Source: Ignavibacteriaceae bacterium (GTDB lineage: Bacteria; Bacteroidota; Ignavibacteria; Ignavibacteriales; Ignavibacteriaceae). From it: a DNA stretch of 64,000 bases. The DNA is taken from positions 23,507 through 87,506 of the forward strand of contig JABWCL010000022.1 of NCBI GenBank assembly GCA_013360295.1. Direction: 5' to 3'. Shown one piece after another: positions 8,192 to 18,045 of the stretch; within the stretch, counting starts at the first letter, position 1, and each line of letters opens with the position of its first letter. The notes under the pieces are model-generated. The model was not told the origin of the DNA. It did no database searches and saw only the letters and a list, made by a program, of their open reading frames with translations. A program made the translations under genes and the position numbers.

Positions 8192-9184
8192 TTAATTAAT
8201 TGTTAAATTTGTGACCCGCGTCAGGTGCCCATAAATTAAACAACCTGATCCCTGGATTTGTTCCATTCCACGGGAAAGCGCCGGCAGTGCCCGGTTTACC
8301 TGACAAAAAAGCAAAGCAATCCCGATTACAGCGATTACGGTACCGGCGATTCCGCGCAGGGTGGGATGTTCTTTGTATATTATTCTCATCAGCGGGATCA
8401 TAAGCACGGGCATTGTGGACATAAGCGTTGAAGCAATTCCCACTTTTGTATTTGCAACAGCTATAAGGCTGAAGGTGATTCCCAGGAAGGGGCCGGTGAC
8501 GCTGCCCGCGGAAGTGAACAACAGTGCCCTGCGGTGCTCTGTGTAAAGCGCCACGGGGTTCCGGTACTTTCCGGTGAGAAGGAGTACCGGAAGCAGGATA
8601 ACCGCCGATGAAGCGACCCTGTAAAATGTGGCTACAAAACCGTTGATCTCCCCCAAATTAAAAGCCTGTTTCGCGAAAAGCAATCCAGCCGCCTGTCCCA
8701 ACGCGCCTAGAAACCCCATAACCAGTCCGTAGAAAGTGAGCGTGTATTTTGAAGCCGCGCTCTTTTTCTCAGTACCCGCCAGAGCAATGCCCGCCGCGGT
8801 GATTATTATTCCAAGAATCACGGTCAACCCAAGAGCCTCACCCAGAAAAAAGTAACTTAAGATAGCCGCCATTCCCGGGGAAAGTGCCATCAGCAGCATC
8901 GCGTACCTCGGGCCAATGATCATATAAGATTTGAAAAGAAATGCGTCACCAAGTACAAGCCCGATAGTGCCGCTTATGACCAGGTTGGTGATCTGGGCGG
9001 TGGAGAGCCGGTAATCCAGCCCGCCGATAACAATAACGCCCAGAAGCAGGAACGAGGCAATGATGAGCCGGTTGATATTCAGCTGAACCGAGCCGGTTCT
9101 TTTAGCAGCTTCGGCGAAAAAAATGGAGGTGAAGGACCACAGTACCGCGGTAATCAGCGCCGCGATTTCGCCCAGGTATAACAA
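8192..9184 (-). CDS. EamA/DMT-superfamily transporter
   Basis: Ten-helix inner-membrane permease with two EamA repeats (about residues 1-135 and 150-290 from this start). The open frame extends to a TTG at 9256, but the residues between (SPNCKNYALP...) are not typical. The family-like N-terminus LYLGEIAALITAVLWS begins at the TTG at 9184, which I prefer. A TAAATTTA box at 9267-9274 would put transcription start too close to 9256. The C-terminal 30 residues are hydrophilic and atypical. Substrate unknown; relatives export amino acids or metabolites. Confidence 0.85.
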   Translation of the reverse strand: MLYLGEIAALITAVLWSFTSIFFAEAAKRTGSVQLNINRLIIASFLLLGVIVIGGLDYRLSTAQITNLVISGTIGLVLGDAFLFKSYMIIGPRYAMLLMALSPGMAAILSYFFLGEALGLTVILGIIITAAGIALAGTEKKSAASKYTLTFYGLVMGFLGALGQAAGLLFAKQAFNLGEINGFVATFYRVASSAVILLPVLLLTGKYRNPVALYTEHRRALLFTSAGSVTGPFLGITFSLIAVANTKVGIASTLMSTMPVLMIPLMRIIYKEHPTLRGIAGTVIAVIGIALLFCQVNRALPALSRGMEQIQGSGCLIYGHLTRVTNLTIN

Positions 9185-9314
9185 ATAATTCTCAAAATTC
9201 TGTAAAACGGTAACAAATATAGCAGGAAGCGCGTAATTTTTACAATTCGGTGACAAAATAATCCCTTAAATTTATCAGGTTAATACCTGAAACGCTAATA
9301 ATTATTGTAAAGCC

Positions 9315-9836
9315 TTGAAAAACCTCCATTTAACAATCTTATTTATGATGCTGGCAGGCTGTTCAGCCTCAGCCCAGACAAATCTCTCGACTCTCTCGGC
9401 GGGTGATAGTATGTTATATAAAAACGTTTTCATAACAGGTATTTACGGTGACAGCCTTCATTTCAATTCGGACAGCAATAATTGTTCGGTTAAACTTGAA
9501 GAGATTAAAAGTTTCAGGCTTTACGTTAAAGATACCCGGTTTAAGATCGGAATTGTGAAAGGGCTTGCCGGGGGATTAGTCCTTGCGCTGCTGATCGCCT
9601 CACTTCCGGAAGATTCAGAAAAAGTTTTTGATGATTTTGGCAACCGGTTAAAAACCGGGTTGATCATAGGCCTGCCTGTTGGACTGCTTGTCGGAATAAT
9701 TGGTGAGATCGTGCAGGCATCGGAGAAAAAAATCAAAGAAGCCGACACAACATTTAATTTATCCGTGCTGACAAACGAAGATAAGAAAATGATGCTGATT
9801 GAAATTCAGCAAACGCAAAACGAGTTGCTTAAATAA
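9315..9836 (+). CDS. Putative lipoprotein with glycine-rich membrane segments (paralog of 10005-10547)
   Basis: 173 aa from a TTG start. The signal peptide ends in the lipobox LAGC (C16). A short beta region follows (NVFITGIYGDSLHFNS, then a strand ending in FRLYVKD), then two Gly-rich hydrophobic segments (VKGLAGGLVLALLIASL and GLIIGLPVGLLVGIIGEI), and a charged C-terminal tail. The internal ATGs would leave too short a signal peptide, favouring TTG. The same plan, without a lipobox, is seen in the next gene, so they are probably tandem paralogs. I do not recognise the family. Confidence 0.7.
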   Translation: MKNLHLTILFMMLAGCSASAQTNLSTLSAGDSMLYKNVFITGIYGDSLHFNSDSNNCSVKLEEIKSFRLYVKDTRFKIGIVKGLAGGLVLALLIASLPEDSEKVFDDFGNRLKTGLIIGLPVGLLVGIIGEIVQASEKKIKEADTTFNLSVLTNEDKKMMLIEIQQTQNELLK

Positions 9837-10004
9837 ACGTAAAGTATGTTCACCTGAGAGAGGTTGTTTGTTTTAAATATTTCCCTCCTTTTAAATCCTT
9901 AAAACTAAGAATAGTTTTTTTATTTACCGCACCAGCTTAAGAATTAATAAATACTTCTTAAATTTCGGTTATCGTTCTGTTAACCTGTTTTTAGTAATCA
10001 TTTT

Positions 10005-10547
10005 ATGAAAGCCGTTATTAATCGCTGTCTGATAATCCTGCTGCTTTTTCTTACGTGCGACGCACTATCGCAGAATAATATCTTTAATGTATATGATAAC
10101 GCGGGCAAGATACACGTGGGGATGGTTATCCTGGAGCGGAATGACAGCACGGTTGAATTTAATGATTTTTACGGGCGATTCTCCATTCCCATTGATTCAA
10201 TCAGAATAGTGCATATATATAGAAAGGGAGGAATGCTGATGGGGTTTCAGGAGGGATTCAGTACGGGGTTTGTATATGGCGCGCTTGCCGGCGCGGTCGG
10301 CGGGTTGTTCATTAAGAATAATCAGCCGGGCACCACAGACATAGAGTTCAAGATACTGGCGATCGCCGGATCGGGGCTTGCCGGGTCTGCGGTGCTGTCA
10401 ATTGCCGGAGGAATAGTCGGTGCCATTCTTAATATCGGCAGTTCCATTGACGAGCAGTTCCTCTTCACGGGTATGGACAGCGTTAGTAAGAGAGTATTAC
10501 TTGATAAGTTTATCGAATTCAGAAGAACAGGCAGAAAAGATTTCTGA
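10005..10547 (+). CDS. Exported protein of unknown function (paralog of 9315-9836)
   Basis: 180 aa with a signal peptide (CLIILLLFLTCDALSQ), a beta segment whose motif DSTVEFNDFYGRFSIPIDSI parallels DSLHFNSDSN...KLEEI of the preceding gene, then two Gly/Ala-rich hydrophobic stretches (GFVYGALAGAVGGLF and GSAVLSIAGGIVGAILNIG) and a hydrophilic tail. It resembles small proteins with glycine-zipper-like segments, so membrane insertion is plausible. A TAAATTTC box lies about 40 bp upstream. No known function. Confidence 0.7.
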   Translation: MKAVINRCLIILLLFLTCDALSQNNIFNVYDNAGKIHVGMVILERNDSTVEFNDFYGRFSIPIDSIRIVHIYRKGGMLMGFQEGFSTGFVYGALAGAVGGLFIKNNQPGTTDIEFKILAIAGSGLAGSAVLSIAGGIVGAILNIGSSIDEQFLFTGMDSVSKRVLLDKFIEFRRTGRKDF

Positions 10548-10635
10548 CAACTATTCCTCCGCAAAACCATTACTGCCTCTGAAACTTAAACCTTTTCCGG
10601 ATTGTTCAGACAAGAAATTACTATAGGAAACAAAA

Positions 10636-11055
10636 TTGACTGATATCGGACTTCTTTTTCTCCGGATTGCTTCCAGGGCGATGATGGCTTTCGCGCACGG
10701 TTTGCCCAAACTTCAAAGAATCCTCGCCGGCGGCGAGCTAAAATTCCCTGACCCGATAGGGCTGGGTACCACCGCCAGCCTCTACCTCGCGATGCTGACG
10801 GAACTTGGGGCTTCTCTCCTGGTTATGCTGGGGCTGTTCACGCGTATCAACTCCCTGTTCCTTGCCTTCACTATGTTTGTCGCGGGCTTTATACAGCACG
10901 CCTCTGATCCTTTCAAACAAAAAGAACTGGCGCTCCTCTACTTAACTATATATATAATGCTGATTTTCACCGGTCCCGGTAAATATAGCTTTAGCAACTT
11001 TGTCACCGGACACCTTCCGGAGAACGACCGGGTCAAAAGGCTTATTCTTGGCTGA
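10636..11055 (+). CDS. DoxX family membrane protein
   Basis: 139-aa protein with four hydrophobic helices and DoxX-family features: the LLFLRIASRAMMAFAHGLPKL opening region and TELGASLLVMLGLFTR in the middle. The TTG start at 10636, preceded by AGGAAA, gives the family-typical N-terminus; the internal ATGs would remove the first helix. DoxX proteins are often annotated as quinol oxidase subunits, but most have unknown roles, some in redox or thiol stress. It stands alone, 89 bp after the paralog pair. Confidence 0.85.
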   Translation: MTDIGLLFLRIASRAMMAFAHGLPKLQRILAGGELKFPDPIGLGTTASLYLAMLTELGASLLVMLGLFTRINSLFLAFTMFVAGFIQHASDPFKQKELALLYLTIYIMLIFTGPGKYSFSNFVTGHLPENDRVKRLILG

Positions 11056-11250
11056 TGCCCCTTCCCAACGGCGCTAAATGGCAATTATTTATAAATTCGT
11101 TTGGCTAAATTAAACCCGGATATTAATAATTATCTTTAGAGTTTACCCGTAATTTGATTATTTTTACAGTTTAATTTCCCGGTGAAACATTGCTTTTACC
11201 CCTGATTTTTTAACAAACTAACCGATTTCCAAAATATTAAGGATCGCATA

Positions 11251-13434
11251 ATGAATAACAAACTGAGAGTGGTTTTTGCCAGGGTGCTGGCTATAACCGC
11301 AATGATTGTACTTGTAGGATGCGCCGGTTCGCAGGATACTATGAATACCTCGAAATCTTCGGCATCTTCCACAACCTGGTTTAACCTCGATACGGTTAAG
11401 GCAGGGAAGTTCGATACAGGTAAAATGTGGACTTTCGACTATCCGCCGAAAGATTATTTCAAATCAGAATATAACTTTAACGCCTCAGACGAATGGCTGA
11501 ATAAAGTACGTATGGCGGCGCTCAGGTTCGCCACTTACTGTTCCGCATCGTTCGTTTCGGAAGACGGGCTTGTAATGACCAACCACCATTGCGCGCGTGA
11601 AAGCGTAACTGAAGTTACAAAAGAAGGCGAAGATCTGCACAAGGATGGCTTTATAGCAGCTACACTTGAAGATGAAAGGAAAGTCCCGGGGCTTTTTGTT
11701 GATCAGCTTGTTCTTATTATGGATGTAACCGCAGACATGCAGGAGGCAATTGATAAGGGCGCGACAAACGAAGAAAAAATAAAAAACCGCGAAGCGAAGA
11801 AAAAAGAACTCGAAACAAAGTACAAGGGTGAAACCGGACTTGAAGTTTCTGTCGTTACGCTCTACAACGGCGGCAAATATTCTCTCTACGGATACAAGAG
11901 ATATAATGACGTGCGCCTCGTATTCGCTCCCGAAACCCAGCTTGGTTTCTTCGGCGGCGATCCTGATAACTTTACCTATCCACGTTACGCGCTCGACTGC
12001 TCATTCTTCAGAGTATATGATGAGGAAGGCAAGCCGCTCAAAACAGAGAACTATTACAAATGGAGCCAGAACGGCGCCGCTCCGGGAGAACCTGTGTTTG
12101 TAGTTGGTAACCCCGGCACCACAACAAGATTAAGAACAGTAGCGCAGCTTGAATATCAGAGAGATATCCAGGGCCCCGTTACGGTTCAGATGTTAAACGG
12201 ACTTACAAAAGTTTATTCAGAGATCATCAAGGAAAATCCCGAAAGGGAATTTGAACTTCAGGACCGCCTGTTCAGCATTTCAAACAGCGAAAAAGCCTGG
12301 ACAGGTATACTTGGTGGATTACGCGATCCGATACTTATGCAGAAGAAACGCGATTTCGAAAAGAGTTTCAAGGCTGCAGTAATGGCAAAACCTGATCTCG
12401 CGAAAAAATACGGCCACCTCTGGGGCGAAATTCAAAATTCACGTAACGACGCGAGGAAGATCGCGCTCGAAAACACCGCGTATAATCTTAACCCGAACTC
12501 ATCATCACAGTATCTGCTGATCGCGAAGAAACTTGTTGACCTTGCGAACCAGTTGAATCTGCCGGAAGACAAAAGAGACGCGAAGTATAAAGGCGAGATG
12601 CTCGCGCAGACAATAGCAGGCATTTTCCCCGCCAACTTCGATGAGAAATTACAGTACAAACTATTTGTGCTTAATATGGAGATGATCTCAGGCCTGCTTG
12701 GCGAAGGCCATCCGCTTACTAAAACCCTTACCGGCGGTAAAAAAGGTCGTGATGCCGCTGATTACGCGCTCGCGAACTCAGCCGTGGCAAAGAAAGAATC
12801 CGTTGTAAAGATGGCAGAAGCCGGCGCAAATGCCATTCTTAATAATTCTGATCCGGTTATTCAGTATATGAAAGTCGCGGCGGAAAAATCCAAAGAATAC
12901 AGCGAGAAACTGAAACAGATCACTCAGGCGGAGAACGATAACGTTCAGCAGCTTGGCAGGGCCCTCTTTGAAGTATACGGCACATCCATTCCGCCTGACG
13001 CGACATTCACGCTCAGGATATCCGACGGCGTTGTTGAAGGATATAAATATAATGGTACCGTTGCCCCTGAATTCACCACGTTCTACGGGCTTTATGACAG
13101 GTGGGCTTCGTTCGGAAAGAAATTCCCCTGGAGCCTCCCGGAAAGATGGATAAACAGGCCGGCTGAATTCGACCTGGAGACACCGATCAACTTTGTATCA
13201 ACAAATGATATTATCGGCGGCAACAGCGGAAGCCCCGTAATTAACGCGAAGGCCGAAGTTGTTGGGCTTGCTTTTGACGGAAACATCGAAAGCCTCCCCG
13301 GACAGTTTATCTTTACCACCGAATCCAACAGGACCGTCTCCGTTCACTCGGAAGGTATGATTGAAGCTATACAGGATCTGTATCAGTTCAAACGCCTTTC
13401 GAAAGAACTCGACGCGGGAAAAATCGTAAAGTAA
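11251..13434 (+). CDS. S46 family dipeptidyl peptidase (DPP7-like), lipoprotein
   Basis: 727-aa exported serine exopeptidase of family S46, which releases dipeptides from oligopeptides in the periplasm of Bacteroidota-like bacteria. The signal peptide has a lipobox (LVGC, C24). The catalytic His lies in TNHHCARESV (H113) and the Ser in GGNSGSPV (S659). The residue that sets P1 preference falls in GLAFDG (G677). In Porphyromonas DPP7 this position is Gly, while DPP11 has Arg, so a preference for hydrophobic rather than acidic P1 residues is inferred. A strong terminator follows directly. Length is normal. Confidence 0.95.
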   Translation: MNNKLRVVFARVLAITAMIVLVGCAGSQDTMNTSKSSASSTTWFNLDTVKAGKFDTGKMWTFDYPPKDYFKSEYNFNASDEWLNKVRMAALRFATYCSASFVSEDGLVMTNHHCARESVTEVTKEGEDLHKDGFIAATLEDERKVPGLFVDQLVLIMDVTADMQEAIDKGATNEEKIKNREAKKKELETKYKGETGLEVSVVTLYNGGKYSLYGYKRYNDVRLVFAPETQLGFFGGDPDNFTYPRYALDCSFFRVYDEEGKPLKTENYYKWSQNGAAPGEPVFVVGNPGTTTRLRTVAQLEYQRDIQGPVTVQMLNGLTKVYSEIIKENPEREFELQDRLFSISNSEKAWTGILGGLRDPILMQKKRDFEKSFKAAVMAKPDLAKKYGHLWGEIQNSRNDARKIALENTAYNLNPNSSSQYLLIAKKLVDLANQLNLPEDKRDAKYKGEMLAQTIAGIFPANFDEKLQYKLFVLNMEMISGLLGEGHPLTKTLTGGKKGRDAADYALANSAVAKKESVVKMAEAGANAILNNSDPVIQYMKVAAEKSKEYSEKLKQITQAENDNVQQLGRALFEVYGTSIPPDATFTLRISDGVVEGYKYNGTVAPEFTTFYGLYDRWASFGKKFPWSLPERWINRPAEFDLETPINFVSTNDIIGGNSGSPVINAKAEVVGLAFDGNIESLPGQFIFTTESNRTVSVHSEGMIEAIQDLYQFKRLSKELDAGKIVK

Positions 13435-13455
13435 TCAGATAACTGATATTTAAAG

Positions 13456-13494
13456 AAGCGCCGGAATGTGGGAATGTTCCGGCGCTTTTGTTTT
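13456..13494 (+). terminator. Rho-independent terminator after the S46 peptidase gene
   Basis: Perfect 11-bp stem AAGCGCCGGAA...TTCCGGCGCTT with a 10-nt loop, followed by TTTTGTTTT. It lies 22 bp after the stop codon. Confidence 0.9.
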
Positions 13495-13541
13495 AAATGC
13501 GGAAGGTTTTGCGGGAGATTAAAACCCGCCAATCACGGGAA

Positions 13542-13582
13542 TATCTGCGACAATCCGTTTCGTCTGAGTCATCTGTGTTCCC
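13542..13582. repeat. Dispersed intergenic repeat, TCTGCG...GTTCC family, copy 2
   Basis: Blocks ATCTGCGACAATCCGTTT, CTGAGTCATCTGTGTTCCC. It shares the order TCTGCG - AATCC - TCA - TGTGTTCC with 4627-4670 and 51902-51943. It lies between convergent genes. Confidence 0.65.
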
Positions 13583-13601
13583 AACAGAGCTTACGCGGCA
13601 G

Positions 13602-14351
13602 TTATCTCCCTGTTAACGGGTCGATCTTTGAATTAGTATTTATTGTATTAGGAGATGTATAGTATGAAACCGTTTGCTTTGGCAAAATCGTTTTTGCATA
13701 CAATGTTTTTTTGAAAATAAGTATGTTGTTAGAATACCTGAAATACGCCACGTAACCGATGTCCGGAGAATAACAGAGATAAGTCCATAAAGAGCCGCTG
13801 CCGTACCTGTAAACGACAGACTTTAAAGCGCCTATTCCCGTTATTATCAGTGAATCGGTCGCAACACAAGTATACATCACGCTGTCAGTCTGGCGGAATG
13901 TTGAGTCGTTGAAATAGGAATAATTGTAATGCAGCCAGGATTCATTTTTTGTGACCGGGTATTTAGCATTAATTGATTTGTCAAAAAGATAAGTTCCTTT
14001 CGCAGATATACCGCCGTAAAAACTTAAACCGTCATCGCAGATTTTAGCTAACCACTTATAATGAGTAGGCGTGTTGTTGGCAATATTAACCCACATCCAG
14101 TGAAAGAATTCCGTATTTGTGCCTTTATAAGTCAGCATTGAGCTTCCCGTAATTCCCAGCTTTGAAGAATCAACGCGCTGGAATGAGCCGTCAGAATTAA
14201 AAGTGGAGTCGATATAGCTCCAGTAGTTGCCGATCTTTAAGGGCATAATTACCGAGGGGGTGGAGTTATTTACCGGGTTGTCGTCGTCCTTGCATCCGGA
14301 GATGAGAAGGAGAGAAAGGAGAACTAAGAACGCAAGATAGTTTAAACGCAT
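13602..14351 (-). CDS. Lipoprotein of unknown function
   Basis: 249 aa with a signal peptide and lipobox (LLISGCKDDD, C20). It is followed by a low-complexity Asn/Ser/Pro linker (NPVNNSTPS) and a beta-rich domain beginning MPLKIGNYWSYIDST. The 'PLKIGNxW.Y' opening is common in exported proteins of this lineage, but the domain is otherwise unrecognised. KDDD after the Cys resembles a surface-export signal of Bacteroidota lipoproteins (inference). The C-terminal residues are low-complexity (SPNTINTNSK). Confidence 0.75.
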   Translation of the reverse strand: MRLNYLAFLVLLSLLLISGCKDDDNPVNNSTPSVIMPLKIGNYWSYIDSTFNSDGSFQRVDSSKLGITGSSMLTYKGTNTEFFHWMWVNIANNTPTHYKWLAKICDDGLSFYGGISAKGTYLFDKSINAKYPVTKNESWLHYNYSYFNDSTFRQTDSVMYTCVATDSLIITGIGALKSVVYRYGSGSLWTYLCYSPDIGYVAYFRYSNNILIFKKTLYAKTILPKQTVSYYTSPNTINTNSKIDPLTGR

Positions 14352-14557
14352 AGAATGCCTTTTTATGAATATATATTATTTACTATCCGGCTGATAGGGT
14401 CGGAAATATTTGTTTTTTCAGTTCAATATTAATAAGAAAAATTCAATCAGAACCTGACCGCCGTCAATTTTTACAATTTTTTATAAATATTCCGTTTTCC
14501 CGTTTCTCACTTTTTTTCGATATTTTATGAAACAATTTTCAAATATTGGAAACCTCT

Positions 14558-17500
14558 ATGAAACACACACTATTACTCTCCGTATTTATACTGTTTTTTA
14601 CAGTGTCACTTTATCCGCAGAAGAAAGATTCAATTGGCGCAGATGTAACCGGTGCGCTCAAATGGCGGGGCATCGGTCCGGCGCTGGCATCGGGCAGGAT
14701 AGGCGATTTTGCTGTTAATCCGCAAAATCCTTTTGAATATTATGTCGCGGTTGCGAGCGGCAATATCTGGAAAACCACAAACTCCGGCACAACATTCGAA
14801 CCGGTTTTTGACAGCTACGGTTCATACTCTATCGGGTGCCTTACAATGGATCCGAATAATTCAAAGGTTGTCTGGGCAGGAACCGGTGAAAACAATCATC
14901 AGCGTTCGGTGAGTTATGGCGACGGCGTTTATAAAACCACGGACGGCGGAAAGTCGTGGAAAAATATGGGATTGAAAGAATCACGCCACATCGGAATGAT
15001 CGCCATTGATCCCCGTAATTCGAATAATGTGTTTGCCGCGGCTGAAGGCTCTCTCTGGGGCCCGGGCGGCGAGAGGGGCTTATATAAGACAACAGACGGC
15101 GGTAAGACCTGGCGCAAGACTCTCAATATCTCTGAGAACACCGGCGTTAATAATGTAATTCTGGATCCCCGAAATCCTGACGTAATGTACGCGACAAGCG
15201 AACAGAGGCGCAGGCACGTATGGACGAAAATCGGAGGCGGGCCGGAATCGGCGGTTTATAAATCATACGATGCAGGGGAAACCTGGGAGAAGATAATGAC
15301 AGGGCTTCCGACGGTTGATATCGGCGGTATGGGTATCGCGATATCACCGGTCAATCCCGATGTGCTTTATCTTATACTTGAAGCCGCGGATAAACAGAGC
15401 GGTTTCTACCGTTCGACTGACCGAGGCGCTACGTGGGAAAGAATGAGCGACCACGCTGAATCGGGGCAGTACTATAATGAAATTTTCTGCGACCCAAAAG
15501 ACGTTAATAAAGTTTTCTCGGTTGAGACCTTATCTCATTACACGCTTGATGGAGGGAAAACCTGGAAAAGAATTCACAACGACAAACGCCACGTTGATGA
15601 TCACGCGCTATGGATTAACCCAGCCAATACAGATCATTATATTATCGGCGGCGACGGCGGTATATATGAAACTTTTGATTTCGGGGCGACGTTTGAATTT
15701 AAGGCGAACCTTCCCGTTACACAATTCTACCGCGTTAATGTTGATAATGCTTTCCCGTTTTATAATGTTTACGGCGGAACGCAGGATAATAACAGTATGG
15801 GCGGGCCTTCAAGAAATATTTATTCTTCCGGCGTCGCGAATTCAGACTGGTTTATGACTAATGGCGGCGACGGTTTCTGGACCGCTGTAGATCCTAAAGA
15901 CCCGAATATTGTTTATGCCGAAGCGCAGTATGGAAATATGGTGCGGTTTGACCGGGCAAGCGGTGAGATTATGGATATTCGTCCGGAACCCGCCAAAGGC
16001 GAGCTTTCGTACAAATGGAACTGGGATACCCCGCTTTTTATCAGCAGTCACAGCAACACAAGGTTATATTGCGCCGCGAATTTTGTATTCAGAAGCGATG
16101 ACCGCGGACATACCTGGACGAGGATCAGCGATGACCTCACGAGAAAAATAGACAGAAACACATTCCAGGTTATGGGTAAATACTGGAGCATTGACGCGGT
16201 GGCGAAGGATAAATCCACCTCGCAGTTTGGCACCATTGTTTCGTTATGTGAATCGCCGGTTAAGGAAAACCTGATGTATGCCGGTACCGATGACGGTCTG
16301 ATACAGGTAAGCGAAGACGCGAAGACGTGGCGCCAGATCGGGGAGTTCCCCGGAGTGCCCGAATACACTTATGTGAGCGATGTTTACGCTTCACGCTTTG
16401 ATGAGAATGTTGTGTTTGCAACATTTAATAACTGGAAAAGAGACGACTTTAAACCTTACGTATTAAAAAGCACCGACAAAGGAAAAAGCTGGAAATCAAT
16501 TTCCTCCAATCTTCCCCTGAACGGCCCGGTGCATTCAATCGAACAGGATTTTGTTAATCCGGATCTGCTTTTCGTCGGCACCGAATTCAGCTTCTTCTTC
16601 TCAATTGACGGCGGAAACAGCTGGAATAAACTCTCTGCCGGTTTGCCCACCATAGCCGTCAGGGATATAGCTATTCAGCAGAGGGAAACAGATATCGCGC
16701 TGGGTACCTTCGGGCGCGGTTTTTACCTGCTTGAAGATTATTCGCCGCTGAGGCAGCTTACTAAAGCCAATCTGGATAAGGAGGCAATTCTCTTCCCGGT
16801 AAAGGACGCGCTGATGTATGTACAAGCCTGGAAAGGTACCTCGCCGGGGCAGGCACATTTTACGGTTCCTAATCCGGAATTCGGCGCGGTGTTTAGTTAC
16901 TACCTGAAGGAAGTGCCGAAGACCGCGAAACAGGAAAGGAAGGAAAAAGAAAAGGAATTATTTAAAAAGGGAGAAAAGATACCTATCCCTTCTAATGAGG
17001 CGCTGATCGCCGAAGAGAGGGAGGTGGCCCCTTATCTCGTTCTTACTGTAACCGATGAGGCAGGGAACATTACCAGGAAGATCAATAAATCAGCTTCAAA
17101 AGGCATCAGCCGTGTTAACTGGGATCTTCGTTACGCACAGTTTTTCCCAATTGAAACACGGGATAAGTTTGACCCCACCGCCAAGCCGGGAAGCGGCACG
17201 ATGATAATGCCGGGTAAGTATAAAGTTAGTTTATCAATGGTATACGGCAACACCATTAAAGAATTAGCGGGGCCGGTTGAGTTTAACGTTGAATCGCTGC
17301 GAAATACAACACTGCCCGCTCCCGACAGGCAGCAGTTAGTCGCTTTCCAGAAGAGAGCCGGAGACATAACAAGGGCGGTACAGGGTACAAACAGGTTCCT
17401 CGGCGAAATGATGAAGCGTGTTGAGACATTGCGTCAAGTGGCGGTGAATACCCCCGAAGCGCCGTTTGATGTTCAGAGAAAAATTGCCGGTCTCTCAAAT

Positions 17501-17806
17501 CAGCTTCAGGACCTGAATCTCCGTTTCAATAGGCCTTCTAACAAACCGAGCGCTGAAGAGAATCCGCCTGCACCTCCGACGCTTAATGACCGCGTGAATG
17601 TTCTGGCATACACGCATTCAATGTCAACCGCGGCACTAACAAGGAACGAACAAAACGCCCTTGACGCGATTATGGAAGAGTTTCCTCCGGTGTATGAAAA
17701 GATCAGATCACTTTATGAGACTGACCTGAAAAATATCGAAGCGGAACTTGAGAAGTACGGCGCGCCCTGGTCAACCGGGCGTTTACCGGAGTGGAAAGTA
17801 AAGTAG
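14558..17806 (+). CDS. Exported Asp-box (BNR/VPS10-like) beta-propeller protein
   Basis: 1082 aa from the ATG at 14558; a TTG at 14546 is in frame but the signal peptide MKHTLLLSVFILFFTVSLYPQ starts naturally at the ATG. At least eight Asp-box motifs (S/T-x-D-x-G-x-T/S-W) are visible, such as TTDGGKSW, TTDGGKTW, SYDAGETW, STDRGATW, SDDRGHTW, STDKGKSW and SIDGGNSW. They support a sortilin/VPS10-like ten-bladed or tandem propeller over about residues 40-740. The C-terminal 340 residues include a beta domain and a helical end. Such proteins are often labelled glycosyl hydrolase or sialidase, but no catalytic set is evident, so binding is equally likely. No T9SS sorting domain. Confidence 0.88.
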   Translation: MKHTLLLSVFILFFTVSLYPQKKDSIGADVTGALKWRGIGPALASGRIGDFAVNPQNPFEYYVAVASGNIWKTTNSGTTFEPVFDSYGSYSIGCLTMDPNNSKVVWAGTGENNHQRSVSYGDGVYKTTDGGKSWKNMGLKESRHIGMIAIDPRNSNNVFAAAEGSLWGPGGERGLYKTTDGGKTWRKTLNISENTGVNNVILDPRNPDVMYATSEQRRRHVWTKIGGGPESAVYKSYDAGETWEKIMTGLPTVDIGGMGIAISPVNPDVLYLILEAADKQSGFYRSTDRGATWERMSDHAESGQYYNEIFCDPKDVNKVFSVETLSHYTLDGGKTWKRIHNDKRHVDDHALWINPANTDHYIIGGDGGIYETFDFGATFEFKANLPVTQFYRVNVDNAFPFYNVYGGTQDNNSMGGPSRNIYSSGVANSDWFMTNGGDGFWTAVDPKDPNIVYAEAQYGNMVRFDRASGEIMDIRPEPAKGELSYKWNWDTPLFISSHSNTRLYCAANFVFRSDDRGHTWTRISDDLTRKIDRNTFQVMGKYWSIDAVAKDKSTSQFGTIVSLCESPVKENLMYAGTDDGLIQVSEDAKTWRQIGEFPGVPEYTYVSDVYASRFDENVVFATFNNWKRDDFKPYVLKSTDKGKSWKSISSNLPLNGPVHSIEQDFVNPDLLFVGTEFSFFFSIDGGNSWNKLSAGLPTIAVRDIAIQQRETDIALGTFGRGFYLLEDYSPLRQLTKANLDKEAILFPVKDALMYVQAWKGTSPGQAHFTVPNPEFGAVFSYYLKEVPKTAKQERKEKEKELFKKGEKIPIPSNEALIAEEREVAPYLVLTVTDEAGNITRKINKSASKGISRVNWDLRYAQFFPIETRDKFDPTAKPGSGTMIMPGKYKVSLSMVYGNTIKELAGPVEFNVESLRNTTLPAPDRQQLVAFQKRAGDITRAVQGTNRFLGEMMKRVETLRQVAVNTPEAPFDVQRKIAGLSNQLQDLNLRFNRPSNKPSAEENPPAPPTLNDRVNVLAYTHSMSTAALTRNEQNALDAIMEEFPPVYEKIRSLYETDLKNIEAELEKYGAPWSTGRLPEWKVK

Positions 17807-17835
17807 CAGTATTTAGTTAATAAATAATTCATAAC

Positions 17836-17880
17836 AGAGACGGTTCTTATCTGTTTGTCGCAGTAAGAACCGTTTCTGCA
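17836..17880. terminator. Long hairpin after the propeller gene
   Basis: CAGAGACGGTTCTTA pairs with TAAGAACCGTTTCTG (one mismatch, about 15-bp stem, 14-nt loop). It lies 30 bp after the stop. The T-tract is weak (CATTTAAAC), so termination is likely but not certain. Confidence 0.6.
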
Positions 17881-17998
17881 TTTAAACGATCTTATGTTGG
17901 TTTCGGTGATAATAAAAAGTGGAACAATAAATAAAATAAAGCGGAAACAAACAATCGAAAGGACGCAGGAGATGGCTATCTGTGAAATGTGTACATCA

Positions 17999-18037
17999 AT
18001 GCGCGGCGAGACGCACGGGATGCGTCTCGCGGCACAT
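17999..18037. repeat. GGCGAGAC hairpin repeat, copy 1
   Basis: GCGGCGAGACGCA, loop CGGGA, TGCGTCTCGCGGC. It ends about 9 bp from the stop codon of the minus-strand T9SS gene. Relatives lie at 38151-38183 and 42091-42125. It may also act as a terminator. Confidence 0.65.
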
Positions 18038-18045
18038 TAATACAA

